The notes: generated by a model from the letters alone, not told the origin. DNA of 64,000 nucleotides from Pseudonocardiaceae bacterium YIM PH 21723 (GCA_003600225.1 QZFT01000030.1:1-64000); one strand, 5' to 3'. Counted from the first letter of the stretch, positions 1-8,772 are shown. Translations and numbers: made by a program.

Positions 1-34
1 GCCCCGGGGCCGGGGCCACGGCACGACGGGAGGA

Positions 35-427
35 TCAACTCGCGTGGCCCAGCTGCATGGTCATGCTGACGGCGTTCCGCAGGACCGCCGGAGCATCGGC
101 GAGGGAGGTCAGGGTCACCCTCTTGGTCATGCAGCCACAGCGGACGATGATCTCGTAGGTGCCCTCGTCCGCGGCCGGCTGACCGTAGCTGTCGCTGAGC
201 GCCCAGAAGTCCGAGCCGCTGACCAGGGCGTCGAGCTGGTCCCGCTCGGTGCCGGTCACACTCTGGTCCACCAGGTAGTGGTGCGTGCCGGCCACACCGG
301 TCTGCGTGACGGTGATGTCCAGGACACCGAAGTCGTTCTGCGGCGCCGCCACAGCCGCAGTGCCGAGCCCGGCGAGCAGGGTGAGTGTCGCGACGGCCAG
401 GAGCAGGAACTTACGCACTGAATTCAT
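35..427 (-). CDS. Small secreted protein of unknown function
   Basis: 130 residues. The N-terminus has a typical Sec signal peptide: basic MNSVRK, a Leu/Ala/Val-rich core to about residue 24, then a likely AVAA cut site. The mature part is about 100 residues, predicted mostly beta, with one CGC pair near residue 98 that could form a disulfide or bind metal. An AGAGG ribosome site sits just upstream of the ATG. I recognise no family. It is alone, with the phosphotransferase gene further along on the same strand. Export is a confident inference from the signal peptide; function is unknown. Confidence 0.7.
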   Translation of the reverse strand: MNSVRKFLLLAVATLTLLAGLGTAAVAAPQNDFGVLDITVTQTGVAGTHHYLVDQSVTGTERDQLDALVSGSDFWALSDSYGQPAADEGTYEIIVRCGCMTKRVTLTSLADAPAVLRNAVSMTMQLGHAS

Positions 428-529
428 ACCGGTTACCTCTTTGTTCGGCAGGGGGATCGAACAGGAACCAGCGTGCCGGAGAAAATCGGACCATCCCAGT
501 GACCGGGAAAAATGGCATAGCGGGCCATG

Positions 530-1684
530 TCACCGCGTCGCGGCGGCCAGCCTCAGCCACGCGGGCGGATCGGCGGCGTGGAACGGGTGCTCGGACGGCT
601 CGATCGCGGCGAGGAAGTTCGCGTATTTCACCGCGCGGTGCAGCGCGGCGACCGGTCGCATCAACCCGAGCGCGCGCTCCGGATCGCAGCCGGGCACGGC
701 CCGGCGCCAGAACGCACACCACTGCCCGGCCAATACCCGCTGGTCATCGGGTTTCCGCTGGTCCAGCACAGTCAGCAGGTCCAAGGCGGGGTGGCCGACG
801 ACGCAGTCGGCCCAGTCCAGGATCACCCGCCGCGTGCCGGTGCCCCGCACATTGCCCGGATGGAAGTCACCGTGCACCAGCGTGTCGGGCAGCCCGCAGG
901 CGGCCACCGCCGCGAGACGCTCGGGCAGGCGGTCCCCAAGCCGCGCCACAACCACCCGTTCGGCCATATCCAGCATGGGTATCCAGCGGTCCATGACGGC
1001 ATGAGCGGCCGGCACGAATTCCGGCGCCCACGCGTCCGGCACTCCCAGCTCGACCAGTTCACCGGCCCGTCCCAGCGCCGTGGTCTGCACGGTGAGCAGG
1101 TCCGCGAGCATGTCCCGCACCTCGGGCAGCGCGGCGTCGTACCGGTCGCCACCCGGCACGTGCTCCAGCAGCATCCGCCCGCCGTCGGCCGCCAGCAACC
1201 AGGGCACCGCCAGCCAGTCCAGCACGGCCGCCTCATGGGCGGCGAACGGCGGGACCTCCTTCAGCCAGACGCGGCCGGCGGCCGTGTCCAGTCGCCAGAT
1301 CGACGAGAGATTCCAGGTACGCCGCTGAACGCCGGTCAGTTCTCCGAGGATGGTCCGCGCCCAGTCCAGGCTCGCGGCCGGACCGCCGGGCCGTGCCCAC
1401 GGCATCCGCAGCGGATGCGGGCCGGCCTCCGGGGTTGCCGGGCGCAGCGCGGCGGGCGGTGGCCCGTCGTACTCGGCCAGGTAGCGGACCGCACCGCCCG
1501 GCGGGGCCGGGCGGTCGGCGCTCAGCAGCCGGAGGATGACCACGTCGATGCCGTGGACGGCCCGGATTCCGGCGACCAGGTCGTCGACCTCCTGCCACCA
1601 CGGTGCGGGCACGGTGATCGGCGGCAGCTCCCCCAGCGGCGTGCCAGTCGGGTCGACGAGGACGAGCGTGACCGTTCTAGGCAT
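530..1684 (-). CDS. Aminoglycoside-phosphotransferase-family (APH) kinase-like protein
   Basis: 384 residues from the ATG at 1684. The C-terminal half has the APH/choline-kinase active site: LVHGDFHPGN (catalytic loop HGD..N) followed by VILDWADC (metal-binding Asp). This predicts ATP-dependent phosphorylation of a small hydroxylated molecule. The N-terminal 90 residues precede the kinase fold and match nothing I recognise. The chosen start overlaps the stop of the upstream gene by 8 bp, which suggests translational coupling; an in-frame ATG lies 9 bp earlier. APH-fold proteins are common in actinomycetes, and resistance, metabolite kinase or fructosamine-kinase-like roles cannot be told apart here. 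Confidence 0.75.
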   Translation of the reverse strand: MPRTVTLVLVDPTGTPLGELPPITVPAPWWQEVDDLVAGIRAVHGIDVVILRLLSADRPAPPGGAVRYLAEYDGPPPAALRPATPEAGPHPLRMPWARPGGPAASLDWARTILGELTGVQRRTWNLSSIWRLDTAAGRVWLKEVPPFAAHEAAVLDWLAVPWLLAADGGRMLLEHVPGGDRYDAALPEVRDMLADLLTVQTTALGRAGELVELGVPDAWAPEFVPAAHAVMDRWIPMLDMAERVVVARLGDRLPERLAAVAACGLPDTLVHGDFHPGNVRGTGTRRVILDWADCVVGHPALDLLTVLDQRKPDDQRVLAGQWCAFWRRAVPGCDPERALGLMRPVAALHRAVKYANFLAAIEPSEHPFHAADPPAWLRLAAATR

Positions 1685-2492
1685 GGCGGGCATGCGCCTC
1701 GATGACCGCCGCCGCATGGGGATAGTGCTCCAGGGTCATCCCCATGCACTCGGATTCGGCCATCACGCCGAGCAGCCGCCCGGTGTGCTCGACCAGCTCC
1801 GGGTCATGCTCGAACTCGTCGAGCACCTCGTGCAGGCCGGCTGCCATGGCGACCTCGCCGGCGAAGTAGCGGTTGAGGTAGTCGCCGTCGACGGCTTGGC
1901 GGAGCAGCCACCGATTCGCGCCCGGGTCGCCGAGCCGGCACAGCGTCTCCACCACGTACACCCGCCCCCAGCCGGTGACCCGTTCGGCCAGCCAGATCAG
2001 GGCCTCCGGACCCGTCGCGATCCGTTCCACTGCATGAGCGGACAGCGGCCCGAAGACCTTCGACAGCAACCCGATCAGCTGGATCACCGGGATGTCCTCG
2101 GGTTCGCCGACCGCACCCAGCAAGGCAAGCCCGACTCGGACCGCGCACCGGTCCATCGCAGTGCGGACCAGCCATCGGCCGGTGCGCCGAGCCCGTTCGT
2201 GGTCCTGCGCGGGTATAGCCCCGGCGATCAGGTCGTGGTGGTCGAAGATCGGATACACCTCGTGGAGCGCGTCCGCCAACTCGTCGGGCACGGCGTCCGG
2301 ACGCGCGAAGTATCCGGCCAGGATGCGCGCCGACTGCACCCCGTCGCTGTCGGGTTCCCGGCGGCGTTTCCGCCGTGGGATGTACCGATGGGTGTCCTCG
2401 TCGGGAAACGGATAACCCTCGCGGAACAACGGTCCGTCCGGGGTTTCGCGGTGTAACCGCCTTGCGTGGTCCAGCAGGGTCGTCGCGCTCAC
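1677..2492 (-). CDS. Helical-repeat hypothetical protein, coupled to the phosphotransferase
   Basis: 271 residues. From about residue 60 onward the sequence is almost entirely amphipathic helices with a HEAT-like rhythm (repeated blocks such as IQLIGLLSKVFGPLSAHAVE and VVETLCRLGDPGANRWLLRQ). This suggests an alpha-solenoid scaffold rather than an enzyme. There is no signal peptide or membrane segment. The N-terminal 50 residues are charged and probably unstructured. It is first in a two-gene unit and its stop overlaps the kinase start. I do not recognise a named family. The solenoid call is inference from composition and periodicity. Confidence 0.6.
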   Translation of the reverse strand: MSATTLLDHARRLHRETPDGPLFREGYPFPDEDTHRYIPRRKRRREPDSDGVQSARILAGYFARPDAVPDELADALHEVYPIFDHHDLIAGAIPAQDHERARRTGRWLVRTAMDRCAVRVGLALLGAVGEPEDIPVIQLIGLLSKVFGPLSAHAVERIATGPEALIWLAERVTGWGRVYVVETLCRLGDPGANRWLLRQAVDGDYLNRYFAGEVAMAAGLHEVLDEFEHDPELVEHTGRLLGVMAESECMGMTLEHYPHAAAVIEAHARHA

Positions 2493-2624
2493 CGGCGGGC
2501 GGCGGACTCGATTCGCAGCAGCATGCCGTCGACGCTCTCACCGCGCTCGCACCGGTTCAACTCATTTTCAGCGTCCGGGTGAGCCCCATGGACACCGCGG
2601 TCCGACCGCGAGGAGATTGGTCCG

Positions 2625-3524
2625 ATGCCTACCGAAGTCAGTTTCGACAGCAGGGGCACCCGCTGCGCCGCATGGCACCTACCCGCGCGGTCCGAGGCGC
2701 TGCACACGGCGAGCGGCCGGCCGTGTGTGGTTATGGCACACGGCTTCGGCGCGACCAAGGACGCCGGGCTGCTGCCCTTCGCGGAGAAGTTCGCCGAAGC
2801 CGGCGCGGAGGTGCTGGTGTTCGACTACCGGGGCTACGGCACCTCGGACGGAACACCGCGGCAGAACGTGTCGCACTGGCGGCATCGCCAGGACTACCAC
2901 GCGGCGATCGCGTACGCCCGCGGCCTCGACGGGGTCGACCCGGACCGGATCGTGTTGTGGGGCAGCTCGTACTCCGGCGGTCACGTCATCCCGGTCGCCG
3001 TGCAGGACGGGAAGGTCGCGGGCGTGGTGTCCCAGGGTGCCGCCGTCGACGGGCTGGCCGCACTGGTGGGGATCCTCCGCTACGCCGGGCTGCGGCAACT
3101 CCTCCGACTCACCGGGCACGCGCTGCTCGACCTGGCACGTGGCGCCCTGGGTCGTTCCCCGCACCTCATCCCGGTGGTGGGGCCGCCCGGCTCGCTGGCG
3201 GTGATCACCGCGGGTGGATCCGAAGAGGGGTACCGGCACATCATCGGGCCGACCTTCCGCAACGAGATGTGCGCCCGGGGCGTGCTGGGCATCCCGTTCA
3301 ACCGGCCGATCGCGGTCGCGGGTGACCTGACCTGCCCGATTCTGGTGGTCATCGCGGCGGCGGACAACATCGCGCCGCCCTCGGCGGTGCGCGAGGTCGC
3401 CGCGAAGGCGGGTGAGCTGGCCGAGGTGCACAGCTTCGACTGCGGGCACTTCGAGATCTATTACGGCGAGGTCTTCGACAAGTCCAGCGCGGCGCAGGTC
3501 GAGTTCCTGCGCCGGCTCGGCTGA
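2625..3524 (+). CDS. Alpha/beta hydrolase
   Basis: 299 residues with an alpha/beta-hydrolase core. The oxyanion-loop HGFGATK is near residues 39-45, FDYRGYGTSDG follows strand 4, and the nucleophile elbow WGSSYSGG has Ser115. A late Asp in AAADNIAPP (about 248) and His in DCGHFE (about 276) complete the triad. It resembles the dienelactone-hydrolase/acetyl-xylan-esterase-like group often annotated as alpha/beta fold hydrolase. GAGGAG lies about 10 bp before the ATG. It is transcribed divergently from the helical-repeat gene and converges on vapC with only 4 bp between stops. The substrate cannot be inferred. Confidence 0.85.
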   Translation: MPTEVSFDSRGTRCAAWHLPARSEALHTASGRPCVVMAHGFGATKDAGLLPFAEKFAEAGAEVLVFDYRGYGTSDGTPRQNVSHWRHRQDYHAAIAYARGLDGVDPDRIVLWGSSYSGGHVIPVAVQDGKVAGVVSQGAAVDGLAALVGILRYAGLRQLLRLTGHALLDLARGALGRSPHLIPVVGPPGSLAVITAGGSEEGYRHIIGPTFRNEMCARGVLGIPFNRPIAVAGDLTCPILVVIAAADNIAPPSAVREVAAKAGELAEVHSFDCGHFEIYYGEVFDKSSAAQVEFLRRLG

Positions 3525-3528
3525 CTCG

Positions 3529-3963
3529 TCAGACGTGGACTACGACGACTCGCTGTTCCTTAGGGCAAGCCGGTTCGTCAATCAGCCGGTTCAGATCATC
3601 GGGATCACTGGTCAGCAGCACGACAGGACGAGCCAGCCCCAGGGCGGTGGCCGCGACCATGGCATCGATCGCGCAGCGATGACCGGACAAACCTGTCGAG
3701 CCGAGCAGTTCACCGGCGGTCCGGCCAAGCTCCGGAGTCACCGGCGCGACCACGATCCGCGACAGCACGCGATGTACTGAGGCATCCCGAGCACCACCGC
3801 GAAGTACCTCCGCCAAGGTCACAGCGCTGACCACCACCTTGGCGCGCCGCGCACGTGCCGTCTCCAGGTACGCCCGCGCACGCGGGTCACCGGCCGCGAG
3901 CTTGGACAAGCCCTCGCTGTCGAGCACAAGTGCTCCGCCGGCCGCTACCGAACGTCCGGCCAC
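3529..3963 (-). CDS. vapC: PIN-domain toxin (VapC-like ribonuclease)
   Basis: 144 residues of PIN fold. An N-terminal LVLDSEGLSKL carries the first acidic residue (Asp15). The middle VTLAEVLRGG holds the conserved Glu, and CAIDAMVAATAL and LTSDPDDLNRL supply the remaining acidic cluster for Mg2+. VapC enzymes cleave tRNA or rRNA and are neutralised by a cognate antitoxin. The start overlaps the upstream antitoxin gene by 19 bp, the usual antitoxin-first coupling. The N-terminus carries about 10 extra residues compared with minimal PIN toxins, so the start could be slightly downstream. Confidence 0.8.
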   Translation of the reverse strand: MAGRSVAAGGALVLDSEGLSKLAAGDPRARAYLETARARRAKVVVSAVTLAEVLRGGARDASVHRVLSRIVVAPVTPELGRTAGELLGSTGLSGHRCAIDAMVAATALGLARPVVLLTSDPDDLNRLIDEPACPKEQRVVVVHV

Positions 3964-4349
3964 GCAGCACGTGCCTCCGCCAGGTATTCCTCCGGTACAG
4001 CGCCGTGCTCCACCTCGAGCAGCACGGCCAGTTCCGCGAGTAGATCCAGTTCCAGTTGCCGCGACACGGCTTCGGTCACGTACTGACTGAACTCGCCTCG
4101 GCCCACTCGCTGCTGAACTGCGGCGGTCAGCTCTTCGGGCATCGACACACTGACCTTCCGCGCCCTGCCCAGACCCCGCTCACTCCCCATCGCGTCGGCA
4201 CGAGCCTTCGCCATCCGAGCGAGCACCACTTCGAACTGAGGGGTCGCCTTGCCCAGCTCGCGCGCCAGCCCCAGTAGTTCAGCAGTCGATCTGGCAGGAA
4301 TGGTGAAGCCAGCACCTACCTCGACGGGGTCATCCGGCATTGCAGTCAT
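3945..4349 (-). CDS. Ribbon-helix-helix-type antitoxin (VapB-like) of the PIN toxin pair
   Basis: 134 residues. The middle (about 60-95) reads RKVSVSMPEELTAAVQQRVGRGEFSQYVTEAVSRQLE, here as separate recognisable parts: a basic beta strand VSVSMPEEL, then a turn and GEFSQYVTEAV. This is the CopG/Arc ribbon-helix-helix pattern of VapB-like antitoxins. An unusual N-terminal 55-residue helical segment precedes it. The acidic C-terminus (EVEHGAVPEEYLAEARAAW) is the likely toxin-binding tail. It is first in the operon, with an inverted repeat just upstream of its start that could be the autoregulatory operator. Confidence 0.75.
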   Translation of the reverse strand: MTAMPDDPVEVGAGFTIPARSTAELLGLARELGKATPQFEVVLARMAKARADAMGSERGLGRARKVSVSMPEELTAAVQQRVGRGEFSQYVTEAVSRQLELDLLAELAVLLEVEHGAVPEEYLAEARAAWPDVR

Positions 4350-4356
4350 ACAATGA

Positions 4357-4373
4357 TGCTACCAGCGGTAGCA
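4357..4373 (-). promoter_or_regulatory. Inverted repeat, likely autoregulatory operator of the toxin-antitoxin operon
   Basis: TGCTACC-AGC-GGTAGCA is a perfect 7-bp inverted repeat centred about 16 bp upstream of the antitoxin ATG. On the coding strand it overlaps a TAGCAT -10-like hexamer. RHH antitoxins normally bind such dyads over their own promoter. Binding itself is inferred. Confidence 0.5.
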
Positions 4374-4400
4374 ACATTTCTCATGCCGGCAACAAAATGC

Positions 4401-4429
4401 GGGGAAGACATCCTCTGGACGTCTTCCCC
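4401..4429 (-). terminator. Stem-loop terminator of nrdJ
   Basis: GGGGAAGAC and GTCTTCCCC form a perfect 9-bp stem with an 11-nt loop, beginning 22 bp after the nrdJ stop. There is no long T-run, as is usual in high-GC actinomycetes. Confidence 0.6.
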
Positions 4430-4451
4430 ACACTGATCCGCACTACGAACG

Positions 4452-7256
4452 TCAGCTGCAGCCGGAGGTGCTGCCGCAGCCCTCGCACAGGTAGCAGGAG
4501 CCGGCCGGCCGCATCTTGGTGCCGCAGGTCATGCACAGCGGCGCGTCGGCCGCCTTGCCGAGCTGCAGTTCCAGGAGCTCGGTGGAGCTACCGACCTTCG
4601 TGCTCGGGGCCACGCTGGAGCGCAGTGCCTCCAAGACCTCGTCCGAGTCCGCGGCCGGGGCCACGGTGCCGTAGTCGGCGGCCACCTGGGCGGTCCGCTC
4701 GTCGGCGGTGAAGATGCCGAGCTGGGCCCGCTTCTCGTAGGGCAGGTAGTCCAGCGCCAGGCGGCGGAACAGGTAGTCCAGCACGCTGGTGGCGATCCGG
4801 ATGTCCGGGTCGTCGGTCATGCCCGCCGGCTCGAAGCGCGAGTTGGCGATCTTCTGCACGTAGAACTCGAGCGGGATGCCGTACTGCAGACCCACCGAGA
4901 TGGACATGGAGAACGCGTCCATCACGCCGGCCAGGGTGGAGCCCTGCTTGCCCAGCTTGACGAAGATCTCGCCGAGGCCGTCGTCCGGGTAGGAACCGGC
5001 GGTCAGGTAGCCCTCGGCACCGCCGACGGTGAAGGACACCGTCTGGCTGGGGCGCTTCTTGGGCAGCCGCTTGCGCACCGGGCGGTACTCGATGACCGGC
5101 TCCGGCGCCGCGTCCTTCTTGGCGGACTTGCCCGCGGACAGCGGCTGGCCGACCTTGCAGTTGTCCCGGTAGATGGCCAGGGCCTTCAGGCCCAGCTTCC
5201 AGCCCTGGAAGTAGATCTCCTGGACGTCCTCGACGGTGGCGTCCTCGGGCATGTTGACCGTCTTGGAGATCGCACCGGACAGGAACGGCTGCGCCGCCGC
5301 CATCATCCGCACGTGACCCATCGGCGCGATGGACCGCGCGCCCATGGCGCAGTCGAAGACCTCGTAGTGCTCGGTCTTCAGGCTCGGCGCGTCCACCACG
5401 TGACCGTGCTCGGCCACGTACTCGACGATCGCCTCGATCTGCTCCTGCTGGTAACCGAGGGACTTCAGCGCGCCCGGCACGGTCTGGTTGACGATCTGCA
5501 TGGAGCCGCCGCCGACCAGCTTCTTGAACTTGACCAGTGCCAGGTCGGGCTCGATGCCGGTGGTGTCGCAGTCCATCATCAGGCCGATGGTGCCGGTGGG
5601 GGCGAGCACCGAGGCCTGGGCGTTGCGCCAGCCGTTCTTGGCGCCGAGCGCGTTGCCCTCCTGCCAGGCCTTGGTGGCCAGCTTGTGGGTCGCGGCGTCG
5701 TTCTCCGAGTAGGTGCGGATCGCGTCGTTGGCCGCGGCGTGCTTGCGCATGACCCGCTGGTGGGCGTCGGCGTTGCGCTTGTAGCCGTCGTAGGCGCCGA
5801 CGATGCCGGCCAGCTCGGCGGACCGCTTGTAGGCGGTGCCGGTCATCAGCGAGGTGATGGCGCCGGCCAGCGCCCGGCCACCCTCGGAGTCGTACGCGTG
5901 ACCGGTGGCCATCAGCAGCGCGCCCAGGTTGGCGTAGCCGATGCCCAGCTGCCGGAACTTGCGGGTGGTGTCCGCGATCGGCTCGGTCGGGAAGTCGGCG
6001 AAGCAGATCGAGATGTCCATCGCGGTGATGATCATCTCGACGGCCTTGGCGAAGGTGGCGGCGTCGAAGCGGCCGTCCTTGCCGAGGAACTTCATCAGGT
6101 TCAGCGAGGCCAGGTTGCAGCTGGAGTTGTCCAGGTGCATGTACTCCGAGCACGGGTTGGACGCGGTGATCCGGCCCGACTCGGGGCAGGTGTGCCAGTC
6201 GTTGATGGTGCCGTCGTACTGGATGCCCGGGTCGGCGCAGGCCCACGCGGCCTGGGCGAGCTTGCCGAACAGTTCCTTGGCGTCGACGGTCTCGATGACG
6301 TCGTGCGTCTGGCGGGCGCGCAGGCCGAACTCGGTGCCGTCCTCCACCGCGCGCATGAACTCGTCGTTGACCCGGATCGAGTTGTTCGCGTTCTGGTACT
6401 GCACGGACACGATGTCCTTGCCGCCCAGGTCCATGTCGAACCCGGCGTCCCGCAGCGCGCGGATCTTGTCCTCTTCGCGCGCCTTGGTCTCGATGAACTC
6501 CTCGATGTCCGGGTGGTCCACGTCCAGCACGACCATCTTGGCCGCGCGGCGGGTGGCACCACCGGACTTGATGGTGCCCGCCGAGGCGTCGGCACCCCGC
6601 ATGAAGGAGACGGGCCCGGAAGCCGTGCCGCCGGAGGACAGCAGTTCCTTGGAGCTGCGGATGCGGGACAGGTTCAGGCCGGCACCGGAGCCGCCCTTGA
6701 AGATCAGGCCCTCCTCGCGGTACCAGTTGAGGATCGACTCCATGGTGTCGTCCACCGCGAGGATGAAGCAGGCGGAGACCTGCTGCGGGGACGCGGTGCC
6801 CACGTTGAACCACACCGGCGAGTTGAAGCTGAACACCTGGTGCAGCAGCATCCAGGTCAGCTCGTGCTCGAAGATCTCCGCGTCGCCCGCGGTGGCGAAG
6901 TAGCCGTGCTTGGTGCCCGCGGCCACGTAGGTCTTCACCACGCGGTCGATCAGCTGGCGCAGGCTGCGCTCGCGGACGTCACTGCCCACGGCGCCGCGGA
7001 AGTACTTGCTGGTGACGATGTTGGTGGCGTTGATCGACCAGAAGTCGGGGAACTCCACGCCACGCTGCTCGAAGTTGATCGAGCCGTCCCGCCAGTTGGT
7101 CATCACCACATCGCGGTGTTCCCAGGTCACCTCGTCGTACGGATGGGTGCCCTCGGTGGTGTACACGCGCTGCACGGTCAGCCCGGCGCGCTGCTTCACC
7201 GCCCGCTTGGTGCCTTTGGTCGCCCCACTGCCACTACTGCCAACGGTCTCGGTCAT
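4452..7256 (-). CDS. nrdJ: Vitamin B12-dependent (class II) ribonucleotide reductase
   Basis: 934 residues, the usual length for actinobacterial NrdJ. It reduces ribonucleotides to deoxyribonucleotides using adenosylcobalamin as radical source, without oxygen. The class I/II catalytic barrel is clear: SFNSPVWFNVG, redox Cys163 (SACF), the active-site triad N367-P-C369-S-E371 (SNPCSEYMHLD), and the partner redox Cys380 (SSCNLASLNL). The C-terminus has CMTCGTKM and CYLCEGCGSTSGCS cysteine pairs that relay electrons from thioredoxin. It follows nrdR on the same strand with a 113-bp gap, so the pair is probably co-transcribed and repressed by NrdR. A C-terminal insertion with Lys-rich VRKRLPKKRPS precedes the tail domain. 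Very secure call. Confidence 0.97.
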   Translation of the reverse strand: MTETVGSSGSGATKGTKRAVKQRAGLTVQRVYTTEGTHPYDEVTWEHRDVVMTNWRDGSINFEQRGVEFPDFWSINATNIVTSKYFRGAVGSDVRERSLRQLIDRVVKTYVAAGTKHGYFATAGDAEIFEHELTWMLLHQVFSFNSPVWFNVGTASPQQVSACFILAVDDTMESILNWYREEGLIFKGGSGAGLNLSRIRSSKELLSSGGTASGPVSFMRGADASAGTIKSGGATRRAAKMVVLDVDHPDIEEFIETKAREEDKIRALRDAGFDMDLGGKDIVSVQYQNANNSIRVNDEFMRAVEDGTEFGLRARQTHDVIETVDAKELFGKLAQAAWACADPGIQYDGTINDWHTCPESGRITASNPCSEYMHLDNSSCNLASLNLMKFLGKDGRFDAATFAKAVEMIITAMDISICFADFPTEPIADTTRKFRQLGIGYANLGALLMATGHAYDSEGGRALAGAITSLMTGTAYKRSAELAGIVGAYDGYKRNADAHQRVMRKHAAANDAIRTYSENDAATHKLATKAWQEGNALGAKNGWRNAQASVLAPTGTIGLMMDCDTTGIEPDLALVKFKKLVGGGSMQIVNQTVPGALKSLGYQQEQIEAIVEYVAEHGHVVDAPSLKTEHYEVFDCAMGARSIAPMGHVRMMAAAQPFLSGAISKTVNMPEDATVEDVQEIYFQGWKLGLKALAIYRDNCKVGQPLSAGKSAKKDAAPEPVIEYRPVRKRLPKKRPSQTVSFTVGGAEGYLTAGSYPDDGLGEIFVKLGKQGSTLAGVMDAFSMSISVGLQYGIPLEFYVQKIANSRFEPAGMTDDPDIRIATSVLDYLFRRLALDYLPYEKRAQLGIFTADERTAQVAADYGTVAPAADSDEVLEALRSSVAPSTKVGSSTELLELQLGKAADAPLCMTCGTKMRPAGSCYLCEGCGSTSGCS

Positions 7257-7369
7257 GACCGGTCTTCCCTCTCGTGCCAGAACTTGCGCGTACGCCGAAT
7301 CGGCGTGACCGGGCTCCCGGTCCGCCTCACTGCCGATACGGCGGGTGTGAATTTGTGGGCTGTCCGCCG

Positions 7370-7879
7370 CTAACTGCTGACAGCCCCGGCCTCGGCCGCT
7401 TCCCGGTGCGGCTCGGCCGAATCCTCGTCGTCATCCCGGGCGGTACGCAGTTCCAGGATCTCCCGCTCGAAGTCCTCCACCGAGGAGAAGGAGCGGTAGA
7501 CGCTGGCGAACCGCAGATAGGCCACCTCGTCGAGGTCCCGCAGCGGACCGAGGATGGCCAGGCCTACCTCGTTGCTGGGAATCTCGGCGCAGCCGGTGGC
7601 CCGGATGGACTCCTCGACGCGCTGCGCGAGCACCTGCAGCGCGTCCTCGTCCACCGGCCTGCCCTGGCAGGCCCGGCGGACACCATTGACCACCTTGTCG
7701 CGGCTGAAGGGCTCGGTGACTCCGGCGCGCTTCACGACGGCGAGGACGGCTTCCTCGACGGTCGTGAATCGCCGGCTGCACTTGGAGCAGGAACGCCGGC
7801 GGCGGATGACCTGACCCTCGTCCACCTCGCGGGAGTCGACGACTCGCGAATCCGCGTGACGGCAGAACGGGCAACGCAT
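7370..7879 (-). CDS. nrdR: Transcriptional repressor NrdR of ribonucleotide reductase genes
   Basis: 169 residues starting at MRCPFC; a start 30 bp earlier would add ten residues upstream of the zinc ribbon and is unlikely. C3-x2-C6 and C31-x2-C34 form the zinc ribbon, and RRRRSC is the conserved DNA-contacting region. An ATP-cone follows ([20 protein letters not shown] to about residue 135). NrdR senses dATP/ATP and represses nrd genes through paired 16-bp boxes; such a pair lies 98-145 bp upstream of this start. The acidic C-terminal tail of about 25 residues is variable. It heads the nrdR-nrdJ unit, next to the SOS genes. Confidence 0.96.
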   Translation of the reverse strand: MRCPFCRHADSRVVDSREVDEGQVIRRRRSCSKCSRRFTTVEEAVLAVVKRAGVTEPFSRDKVVNGVRRACQGRPVDEDALQVLAQRVEESIRATGCAEIPSNEVGLAILGPLRDLDEVAYLRFASVYRSFSSVEDFEREILELRTARDDDEDSAEPHREAAEAGAVSS

Positions 7880-7977
7880 CGCGCACACACCCCCTTCAAC
7901 GTCCGACACAGAGCGAGTGCCTCACCTGATCGAGGCCCTGGGGCGCACTGTCCGTGGACGGACGAACACGCTCCGAA

Positions 7978-8023
7978 ACCCAATCTATGGACGAACTACA
8001 ACTCTGTAACCACTAGATGTTGG
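7978..8023 (-). promoter_or_regulatory. Paired NrdR-box-like sites upstream of nrdR-nrdJ
   Basis: Read on the gene strand, 8023-8008 is CCAACATCTAGTGGTT, which matches the actinobacterial NrdR-box core (ACATCTWGTGG). At 7993-7978, CGTCCATAGATTGGGT shares 10 of 16 positions with it. The two sites are 30 bp apart start to start, close to the three helical turns known for NrdR box pairs. The first box is convincing, the second is weak. Confidence 0.5.
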
Positions 8024-8176
8024 GGTAGAAGGTATGCGCATGACCCAGGGAACGCAAGCCGAGAACCATGTTCAGCACGAGCCGCCTCGCCCCTGTCGGG
8101 TGAAACCGCACGCGCACGTCAGGCGAGACGGACCCACCTGGAAGATCATCCAAAAGGATCAATCCCTCAGGCCTGT

Positions 8177-8662
8177 TCAGCGCTGAGCGGTGGCGCGGCC
8201 GTCCGGCACGGTGAGCGGCAGGCCCGCGGTCAACGCGGCGTCGCCCATCTGGTTGAGCTGCTGGATCCGGGCGATCACGGCATGCGGATCACTGTCCGGC
8301 GCCATCCTGTGGGCAATGCCATACAGCGTGTCGCCGGCGTGCACCCGCACCACGGCGGTCCGCGCCGGAACCGACTCGACGGCGGTGGCGTCACCCAGCG
8401 CGGACAGTATCCAGCCCAGCGCCACGACCACCGCCGCCGAGGCCAGCAGCAGGCCGGCCCAGCGCGCAGCCAACACCATCGGTGGAATCTGCCGGGTGAC
8501 TGCACAGGCGACGGGCTGTCGCCGGATCGGGGCGGCCTCGATGATGCGCGGACCGCGGCTGATGGTGGTGTGGCGTACGCGCCGTGCCGGCCGCGTGCCC
8601 GGCGCGGAATTCGATTCCAGATCCTGTTCGTGCAGGTCACGCGCATTGGCGAGCAACGACAT
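8177..8662 (-). CDS. LysM-domain membrane protein, SOS-linked cell-division suppressor-like (ChiZ/YneA/DivS type)
   Basis: 161 residues: a basic cytoplasmic N-terminus (1-65), one transmembrane helix (about 67-89), and an extracellular LysM domain (about 103-153, VHAGDTLYGIAHRM ... IQQLNQMG ... GLPLTVP). The start was chosen because AGGAGG sits just upstream of the ATG at 8662; the open frame upstream runs through the shared promoter. Proteins with this layout next to lexA (Rv2719c in M. tuberculosis, YneA in Bacillus, DivS in Corynebacterium) are SOS-induced and delay division. A perfect SOS box lies 29 bp upstream of this start. Function is inferred from architecture, position and operator; sequence identity to those proteins is not checked. 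Confidence 0.8.
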   Translation of the reverse strand: MSLLANARDLHEQDLESNSAPGTRPARRVRHTTISRGPRIIEAAPIRRQPVACAVTRQIPPMVLAARWAGLLLASAAVVVALGWILSALGDATAVESVPARTAVVRVHAGDTLYGIAHRMAPDSDPHAVIARIQQLNQMGDAALTAGLPLTVPDGRATAQR

Positions 8663-8690
8663 CGGCCCTCCTCGACTGACTCGACTATGA

Positions 8691-8706
8691 TCGAACGGAA
8701 GTTCGA
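8691..8706. promoter_or_regulatory. LexA operator (SOS box) between the LysM gene and lexA
   Basis: TCGAACGGAAGTTCGA is a perfect dyad of the Gram-positive SOS box form CGAAC-N4-GTTCG. It is 29 bp upstream of the LysM gene and 210 bp upstream of lexA, so it mainly governs the division-suppressor gene. Confidence 0.85.
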
Positions 8707-8772
8707 TAGAACGACTGTGCGATTTTCTAGCACATATGGACGAAAAAATGAAGAATCCCCCGGCGTGTCCAT

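Noticed and set aside
5313-7373. Long open frame of 686 codons on the plus strand opposite nrdJ
   Set aside because: It mirrors nrdJ codon structure, has low-complexity Val/Gly/Arg composition and no homologous motifs. It is a high-GC shadow frame.
7880-8176. Cobalamin riboswitch ahead of nrdR-nrdJ
   Set aside because: Expected for some B12-related genes, but I see no B12-box or the conserved core on the minus strand; NrdR-box-like sites explain the region better.
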